A stretch of DNA of 64,000 bases from Oscarella lobularis (lineage: Eukaryota; Porifera; Homoscleromorpha; Homosclerophorida; Oscarellidae). The stretch covers positions 6,809,733-6,873,732 of the forward strand of contig NC_089175.1 of assembly GCF_947507565.1 (NCBI RefSeq), read 5' to 3'. The notes below the pieces were generated by a model. The model was not told the origin of the DNA and did no database searches. It saw nothing but the letters and a program-made list of their open reading frames with translations. This document shows, in pieces, positions 56,781-64,000 of the stretch (its first letter is position 1; every line of letters starts with the position of its first letter). Made by a program: the position numbers and the translations under genes.

Positions 56781-58255
56781 ATATATAAAAGGGCCCACTT
56801 CTCACTTCCTTTCCCTTTGGCACTACGGTAGAGTGTCGTAGCTATACTCATATTTACTTGGTACGGTGTTGGTGCACCGACTCCCTTTCCCCGTCTCGTT
56901 TTATTTGTGCACTTCCCTGTTGGAGCGTCACGGTGCGATGCGGTCAGTTCTTTTTCTATATCCCTTGTCAGTTCTTCAACACTGCACGGTCTAGTCTACA
57001 GTATCATCCGTATCCCTTTCCCGCGGGGAAATGTTACGGTTAGGGCTAGGTTTTTGCTTTCCCCGGTGGGAACTGTCAGCTCTTCAGCACGTGTCGGTAA
57101 GCAGCCCTAATTCCTTTTCCGGTCTAAATATTTCTAGTTGCTGCTGATGAAGATTCGTCAACAGGTTTCAAATTATTAATTGACTGTAGTTGTAATTAAA
57201 CTATCAATACAATTGCTTTTATTTGTAGAGGTCAAGGGGCGATGACCTCAGAGGGTCTTAGCCCCGTGTCCAGGATCTGTCTCCTATACGGAACAAAGAC
57301 AAGAGCCTGGGTGCGGGGCTAAGAAGACGTCTAGAGGGACGAAGAAGAATCACGTACAACGGTCATCATCACGTAATAAAAAATCACAAACTTGTGGCAG
57401 AATCAATTAAATAAATAATTAATAATAATTTGACTGATTTAGATGTCAGGAGAAGTACGAAGTGGGCGACTACAGCAAGACGAAGACGAAGAAATTCTGT
57501 GCAGACGGTCCGTCTGGTAATTAATTAATTAGAGAATGTTTATAATTATTTATTTAATAAATTCTGCCTGTAGTGTGGTTCTTGAGCCCACAGGTGGCCC
57601 GAACCGCTTTCACACAGCAAATCCCGGTGAGTGTTTTAGTAAATAGTTCTGGAACTCTTTCATGCTTTTCTTTCCTAGATATAGTGTTTGCGTGTGAAAG
57701 AGCCCAGCCTGGCGAGAAGAGCGCACTTTCTATCTACGGCTTTTGTTTGTCTGAGGGCAAGCCAGGCTTATTGGGTATGCATACAATGTTTTACTGTTTA
57801 CTAACTAACTCGTTTGCGTGCAGGATAAATGGAGTTCAAGGCCTAAGTATGGCCTAAAAGACGCCCATTTCATCCTAAGAACAACGGCCAGTTTACGTCA
57901 CTAGGCCGTTGTTTTTTGCCAACTAGCCAACGAATGAGGTAAGTATCTGATCTTTTACTGACCAAGTACGTGTATACCTTCATTTCCTGTAGGATCGTAA
58001 CTCCCCAGAGGGAGTTATGGCTAGTCTGTGATTGTTGGAAGCCTTCCTTATTATCTCCCGCCAATCTATATTGACAGAAGCCGTCATTTGCCAGGTAATA
58101 AAAAATACGTCACTTTTAACACTAAAAATATATAAATTTTGCAGTTGCCATATTCCCCCCTTCCATCCCTCCCCGACGGATCCATCGAACTTCAGGAGGA
58201 TGAATCAAGAAGAGGAACGAAGGACAAAACTCAATGCCGTCTTCACTTAACTCGT
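56781..58255 (+). other. Candidate spliced transcription unit, unknown
   Basis: A TATA box (56781) is followed by exon-like blocks with good acceptor/donor pairs: from 57229, ~57442-57518 (KYEVGDYSKTKTKKFCADG), ~57575-57626, ~57679-57772 (FACERAQPGEKSALSIYGFC, ending CLSEGKPGLLG) and from 57823. Adjacent blocks do not all join in one frame by eye and no start was found. Cysteine-bearing fragments hint at a secreted protein. Alternatively it is a non-coding or decayed transcript. Confidence 0.3.
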
Positions 58256-59590
58256 AAGTAGATTTTATTGAATTATTTAATATGAATTGGCATACACATT
58301 AAAATATACATTTGCTTGTTTTCTTTAGAAAGTTGATAAAGAACGAAAAATTGAAGCCTTTCATCAATATTTCAGGTGCGATCTGTTTACATTTATTTTA
58401 GCTTTAGAGTAAGGGCCAAATATACATAATATTAATAATTTAATTAAAGCAATTTAAAGGGAGATCAAGCTAGGTTGAAAGGATGCTAGGGAACATCTAG
58501 GATAGGATAGATAGGTACAAAGGCAGCTAGGCAGAGGATAGTGTAGCTAGAGTCCACGGGGTTAAATAAATTAATATGTAAAATTTTTTTATTTTAAAAA
58601 TTGGCCCATAGTTACTATAAACTTTAATATAAATTTGCTCTACGTGCTCCGTCTAAGCGATTTTTGTTGTTTTTATGGGTTTCAATTATCAAATATGGTG
58701 AGCTGAAATTTAATGGGAAGAGCAGCGGCGACGAGGACCAAGGCAACGGCAACTGCAACAGGGGGTGGTGACTTGGCAATGACGTCAACTTTGGGAAGGA
58801 GAATGATATCGGTAAGGAAGATATGAATTGTAGGAATATTGCTAATTTATTTCTTTTAGAACGAACGGGTTATAGGACGGACCATCAGAGCATGCGAGGA
58901 ATATATTTTGCATTTTTAGAAATATTTGAAATGATTTTTTCACCGTAATTATTATTAGACTACAGTAACTGAAAGTGCAAGTGCTCGGTCGCGTGCCTAG
59001 CGCGCGATTTCTGCGCACTATCGTACGCGGTCGCGTGAAAAAATGGGCAAGAACTCTTGATGAAACGGACGAAAACGTCTTCGATAAGCTCAGGACCGGA
59101 ATCGTCTTTCGACGAGGAAAGTAAAACGCTCGAGCTGGGATCGACGCCAAACGGGCGCCAAGCGACAAGCTAGGAGAAGAAAGCGGAAAACGACGAAGAT
59201 CCTACGGCATCGGAAAAGGACAAGCATGTCCTCGAAAGGGCGAACCAGAGAGAGAGAGAGAGAGGGACCCGGAGGGAGGGAGAGAATGACGAATAGTCTC
59301 TCCTCAAACTGAAAGAACAAGGTGCACCAGAACAAACCATTTATGGAATTCGCGTAGGCAAATTTTCTTCTGAAGGCTTGGGCATCAATCTCACCACAAC
59401 AGGAAGACTGTTGACATTCAGGCAAGAGCGTAAGTATGGTTTAGCTTTGATTGCCCATAGCTAGAAATGTAGAAAGGTTCCAGATTTCACTAGTTCTTAG
59501 GGCCCACGCGCTACCAGTCATCTTAGCATCTATGGCCACAGGTGCACGAGTAATTTCTATTTCCACAAATGTACCTGTGATCTTCTAGTA
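58256..59590. other. No gene seen; GA microsatellite at ~59250-59285
   Basis: Short exon-like pieces occur but nothing can be supported. A (GA)n run lies near 59250-59267, followed by GGGAGG repeats. The CpG-rich 58975-59230 is open on both strands without a recognisable product. Confidence 0.4.
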
Positions 59591-59945
59591 AAATATATGA
59601 GTTGGCCCGTTCCTTGCAATACTAATTGCACTGATTTTTGGCCTTTTTTGCTATTGTTCTTTTAAAAATTTATTGCAGATGAGTCGGTTCCTCCCTTTTG
59701 CAATAATTATTGCAAAAATTGTTGCAGATGAGTTGGCCCTTCCCTTTACAATTACTATTGCTTTAATTAACTAATTATTTCAATAGTTATGACAGATTTT
59801 TTGGACCTACCCTTGGCAAATATTATTGCAAAATTATTGCAGATTTTTCGGTCGTTCCTTTTGCAATTATTATTGCAAGTTTTATAGCATATGATTCGGC
59901 CTTTCCCTTAGCAATTATCATTGCAATAATCAAGCGAAAGGGGAG
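59591..59945. repeat. Degenerate ~60 bp repeats rich in TTGCAATTATTATTGCAA
   Basis: Five to six loose units, each with a GCAGAT.AGT.GG.C(C/T)TTCC stretch and a TTGCAAT..T.ATTGCAA palindromic core. Strongly diverged, so old. Confidence 0.6.
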
Positions 59946-60090
59946 GGCCCCTTTCAAATATTTGCGACAGGTTACAGTTAGGAACATTTAGTGCCTGCTA
60001 AAGTATTAAAATTATCACAGTTTCAGTATCGTGTTGGGTACGAACATGGCCGTTTCCCGAATCTCGTCGCGTGGTTTCGTATTATCTCAA

Positions 60091-61372
60091 ATTTTTGACA
60101 TGCAAGTGTCTCTAAGTCGTTGCGCGCGAGCGGCGCTCACGGTACAGGCGCATGGAACGCCACTCGCGCAAAAAGTGGACTTGACGGGAACGCCTACATA
60201 TGGGGTGCAAGTGTCTCTAGTCGTTGCGCGCGAGCGGCGCTTACGGTGCAGGCGCATGGAGCGCCACTCGCGCATAAAAGTAGACATGACGGGAACGCCC
60301 ACATATGGGGTGCAAGTGTCTCTAGTCGTTGCGCGCGAGCGGCGCTTACTGTGCAGGCGCATGGAACGCCACTCGCGCAAAAAGTGGACTTGACGGGAAC
60401 GCCTACATATGGGGTGCAAGTGTCTCTAGTCGTTGCGCGCGAGCGGCGCTTACGGTGCAGGCGCATGGAGCGCCACTCGCGCATAAAAGTAGACATGACG
60501 GGAACGCCCACATATGGGGTGCAAGTGTCTCTAGTCGTTGCGCGCGAGCGGCGCTTACTGTGCAGGCGCATGGAGAGCCACTCGCGCATAAAAGTAGACA
60601 TGACGGGAACGCCCACATATGGGGTGCAAGTGTCTCTAGTCGTTGCGCGCGAGCGGCGCTTACTGTGCAGGCGCATGGAACGCCACTCGCGCATAAAAGT
60701 AGACTTGACGGAAACGCCCACATATGGGGTGCAAGTGTCTCTAGTCGTTGCGCGCGAGCGGCGCTTACGGTGCAGGCGCATGGAGAGCCACTCGCGCATA
60801 AAAGTAGACATGACGGGAACGCCCACATATGGGGTGCAAGTGTCTCTAGTCGTTGCGCGCGAGCGGCGCTTACTGTGCAGGCGCATGGAACGCCACTCGC
60901 GCATAAAAGTAGACTTGACGGAAACGCCCACATATGGGGTGCAAGTGTCTCTAGTCGTTGCGCGCGAGCGGCGCTTACGGTGCAGGCGCATGGAGAGCCA
61001 CTCGCGCATAAAAGTAGACATGACGGGAACGCCCACATATGGGGTGCAAGTGTCTCTAGTCGTTGCGCGCGAGCGGCGCTTGCGGTTCAGGCGCATGGAA
61101 CGCCACTCGCGCATAAAAGTAGACATGACGGGAACGCCCACATATGGGGTGCAAGTGTCTCTAGTCGTTGCGCGCGAGCGGCGCTTGCGGTTCAGGCGCA
61201 TGGAACGCCACTCGCGCATAAAAGTAGACTTGACGGGAACGCCCACATATGGGGTGCAAGTGTCTCTAGTCGTTGCGCGCGAGCGGCGCTTGCGGTTCAG
61301 GCGCATGGAACGCCACTCGCGCATAAAAGTAGACTTGACGGGAACGCCCACATATTGGTTGCAAGTGTCTCT
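60091..61372. repeat. 105 bp satellite, ~12 units
   Basis: ACATATGGGGTGCAAGTGTC recurs at 60196, 60301, 60405, 60510, 60615, 60720, 60825, 60930, 61035, 61140 and 61245, with a variant at 61350. The unit is 105 bp (104 once), GC-rich and highly similar. Because 105 is a multiple of three and the unit lacks stops in several frames, 200-420 codon frames arise on both strands; these are by-products. Units 5-6 and 7-8 repeat as a dimer, and units 1-2 resemble 3-2, pointing to recent multi-unit expansion. Confidence 0.93.
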
Positions 61373-62254
61373 AGTCATCTAAAAATACCTGTACGTAGAG
61401 CACCTTTGTCGCCGAGTTACCTTGCACGTGGTCGTGAATCTTGTTTTCCAGTCGTTTTCATCGTTGCCGGCGCGGTCGAGTCATTCTGTAGGTGTCTTTC
61501 GATCTATTTGCGTCTTGATCAACCATATTTTTAGACTCTAGTTCTTGCTTGGATGATCCGAGTCTGTTAATTAATTGACGTTTGCGTTGGTTTTACGAAG
61601 GTACAGCACTGACCTTCCCGCGAAGAAGTCTTTCCGAGAGCTATAAAATCCGTAGTTTGAAAAGCGACATTGAAGAAACTAGAAAGGGTAGATAGTGAGT
61701 AAACTGAACGACGTGGACGTTCTGAAAATAGGACTGTTTTAAAGTTTATCCAAATTCTATGTTTGTAAATCAGCTAACTAACAATCAATAATGACGTAGA
61801 CCGTCAACTCAGTAAAGATTTAGAGAGAGCTTAGCTTAGGGAACGTGATGTCAGAAGAGAAGTGCGTGAAAACAATTACGAGGGTACCATAGGTGTATGG
61901 CTTGATATTCATAAATGCATAGTGTTGGTTCTACACGTTTGTCATTGGTATGCATTCTGTTGTAGACAATCTCCATTTGCATCTCGCGCTATAAGCGGGA
62001 CGGCCACTTTCCTCGCGGCGACGAAATCATTTCACTCGTACGCCGTTGCTTAGAATCGAACAGGAGGGACTGATCACATCTATGGACCGATCTGCTCATA
62101 ATTAGTATTCATATTTATGACTGACAGCAGGGGACGTCTTGATTTATACAGTAAAAACATTCCCCTCCTCTCCACCTAGGGTCATTGTTCCTATACAGAA
62201 AGCCAGGGGGCACCCTGACGGATAATCAGTCGACGCAGCGGAGACCAAAAAGCG
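61373..62254. other. No gene seen
   Basis: Upstream region of the DOMON-Sushi gene. No supported exon. The promoter of that gene probably lies in the last few hundred bases, but no TATA box is obvious. Confidence 0.4.
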
Positions 62255-64000
62255 ATGACGTTGAGAGGTATTTACGCGGGCTCTTCCTCGATTCATCTAA
62301 TACGTACGTAACCGTTAGGACTTCTCCTGCTTCCCTTCGTCTTGTCGCTGCTTTCCTTTATTCAACGTAAGACAGCACGCTCTATAGACTATACTAAATC
62401 TCTGCTTTCTTTCCCAGCATCCAATGGCCAGTGTAACATAACGTTCTACACCGAGCAATCGAACGGATCCGCTCCCATTCGAGTCGAAGCCCACTATTAC
62501 TTCATCAACGAGACATGCGGCGGCGGAGGAAACCACAGCGGGCCGCAGATCGCGATCTGGGCGAGTCGCGACTCGGCCGTCAACACGTGGCTCGGCGTCG
62601 GCGCGTCGCCGACGGGGAAAATGTGCAACAGCGACATGTTCACCGGTCACTTTTCGTTGAGCGACGGCACGGCGGTGCTCGTCGATCGACACGCGACGAT
62701 CAACGAACGACCGCAAGCGGACAACGCGACGGGCGACATCATATTCAGCGAACTCGTCGTAGAAAACGGGAAGATGGTGCTTCGCGTGATACGTCCGTTT
62801 ACGCCGTCGAGCGAGTTTCTCGACGACGACGTCGATTTCGCTTCGCCCCAGTACATGATGCTCGCAACGGGTCGCGTTTTCAGTTCGGCGATGTACAGCG
62901 ACGGGGAGATATTCTATCACGGTCGCAATCGTCGAAATTCGAACCGAACGATCGATTTTATGACGGAGTGCAGAGGCTGTTCGTGCGTGTCGAGTCCGAG
63001 CAACGGTTCGGTGGAATTCAGCAACGTATTCAAATACGTACCGGGCACGGTGGCGACGTTCTATTGCGAAGGCGGTTATGCATTGAAGGGAGCAAAGTCG
63101 ATAACGTGCGGAAGCGATGGAGAATGGTCGGCACCTGCGCCAACTTGCGAAGCCCTATTCAGCGGTGAGAAGAGCTTCAGTTGACATAAGAATAATTTTA
63201 TGTACATGTCTCTCTCTCTTTCGTACAGCGGGTCCGTGTTCTGTGACTGGATATCGCGAACTCGACAATGAGGACAGTCGATACGAAGTGCGTTGGGGTG
63301 TTTACAACTTAAATCTTGGTGTGGAGCTCTCGTCGCATACGGCTGATTCGTATTGGGTGGGAATTGGACTGCAGACGACGGCCGGGGCTCCGAATGGAAT
63401 GTGCGGAGCGGATTTTATGACCGCTTATATATCGCGCAACGGAAGCGGAGTTCAAATCGAAGATCGTTTTGGCGAGCACTCGGGACGACCCAGACTGGAT
63501 AACGGCGGTCAAGACTTCATAGAGACGCATTCAGTCGTCAACGATGGCAAACTGAAAGTTACCTTTGTTCGAATTGCTCTCATAGAGGACGACGTTGCCC
63601 CTTCGATGGCCAGTCACTTCCTCGCCGCCAGTGGCTATCTAGCAGAGGACGACGGAAATCCACTTGGAACGATTGCTTACCATTTCGAAAGTCGAATGAT
63701 GTTTGAAAGAAGTGCGTGGAGAAGCGTTTGCCCTGTCTGCGAGCGACCCGTTCTCGCCAACGGATACGTCGTCGGCAACGAAGGCGTTGCAAAGTTCTTT
63801 TACAACGACAAGATCACGTTCGCCTGCAATCGTTTCTACGAATTGCGCGGACCAGCCACGTGGACGTGTAACAGAGTAGTTCTTTCTACAGGAGAATGGA
63901 ACTTCGACGTCAGCGAAACACAATGCGTTCCACTGGGCCTATGTGAGTGAGCTTTGTATGTATATTCTCGTTCTTTAGACATCATGTCTTCTTATCTATC
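62255..64000 (+). CDS. Secreted/surface DOMON-Sushi repeat protein (partial)
   Basis: Exons 62255-62267, 62319-62366, 62418-63164, 63229-63942 and 63979-beyond the window, in one frame for ~514 codons so far. The first two exons join to a signal peptide (MTLRGLLLLPFVLSLLSFIQ). DOMON domain 1 (~22-200) has WLGVGASPTGKMCNSDMFTG and PQADNATGDI. Sushi/CCP 1 (~205-268) has four cysteines and GGYALKGAKSITCGSDGEW. DOMON 2 has SYWVGIGLQTTAGAPNGMCG and RPRLDNGGQD. Sushi 2 ends TWTCNR..GEWN..ETQC. DOMON domains bind heme or sugars, and Sushi modules mediate protein contacts on cell surfaces. More repeats or a membrane anchor probably follow to the right. Confidence 0.85.

Noticed and set aside
60120-61534. 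Frames of 420, 401, 394 and 211 codons
   Set aside because: They arise because a 105 bp stop-free unit keeps phase; several frames on both strands are open at once, with no start context, signal or domain.

Overview
This 64 kb window is animal DNA from a compact invertebrate genome. Introns are mostly 40-80 bp, neighbouring genes lie 100-200 bp apart and some are head-to-head. GT29 sialyltransferases, a CatSper3-type sperm channel, MKK7, RRP1, CCDC191 and DOMON/Sushi proteins together fit an early-branching metazoan. A sponge, possibly a homoscleromorph (Oscarella or Corticium type), is my best guess. That is an inference from gene content and architecture, not proven by the sequence. Exon boundaries were read by eye from splice signals, reading frame and paralogue comparison.

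The main feature is a family of seven CARD-Kelch genes: six on the minus strand (1.1-2.4, 4.9-6.2, 7.7-9.0, 11.7-13.0, 35.5-36.9 and 48.1-49.3 kb) and one on the plus strand (50.7-52.4 kb). Each encodes an N-terminal CARD (a death-fold adaptor domain), a short coiled coil ending in a GLRNK-like motif, and a six-bladed Kelch propeller. In the six minus-strand copies the propeller scaffold is nearly identical, but short patches right after each GG doublet and right before the next blade's first strand differ in sequence and length. In Keap1 those positions form the ligand-binding face. This looks like a diversified recognition family coupled to CARD signalling. I know of no described family with this architecture. 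Relics at 15.65, 27.15 and 47.79 kb show further birth and death.

The family spread by segmental duplication. The intact unit at 35.5-39.2 kb is CARD-Kelch plus a full RRP1 (ribosomal RNA processing) gene. Units to its left carry RRP1 copies cut at one shared breakpoint, plus a decayed convergent spliced reading frame. The rearranged 13.3-15.7 kb stretch holds fragments of mrpl17 and a kinesin-3 gene.

From 15.7 to 34.7 kb there are three GT29 sialyltransferase loci (one or two usable, one broken), three delimited non-autonomous DNA elements with empty-site evidence in paralogous copies, and several families of duplicated, apparently non-coding blocks.

From 37.4 to 50.6 kb lie conserved single genes: RRP1 (-) head-to-head with MKK7 (+), CCDC191-like (-), an SH2 adaptor of unknown family (-) head-to-head with CatSper3 (+), and a partial CatSper3 duplicate lacking S1-S3.

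From 52.4 to 62.2 kb the window is gene-poor, with a ~118 bp TAGG-rich minisatellite, a G-rich tract and a 105 bp satellite. A secreted DOMON-Sushi-DOMON-Sushi gene enters at 62.3 kb and runs off the right edge.
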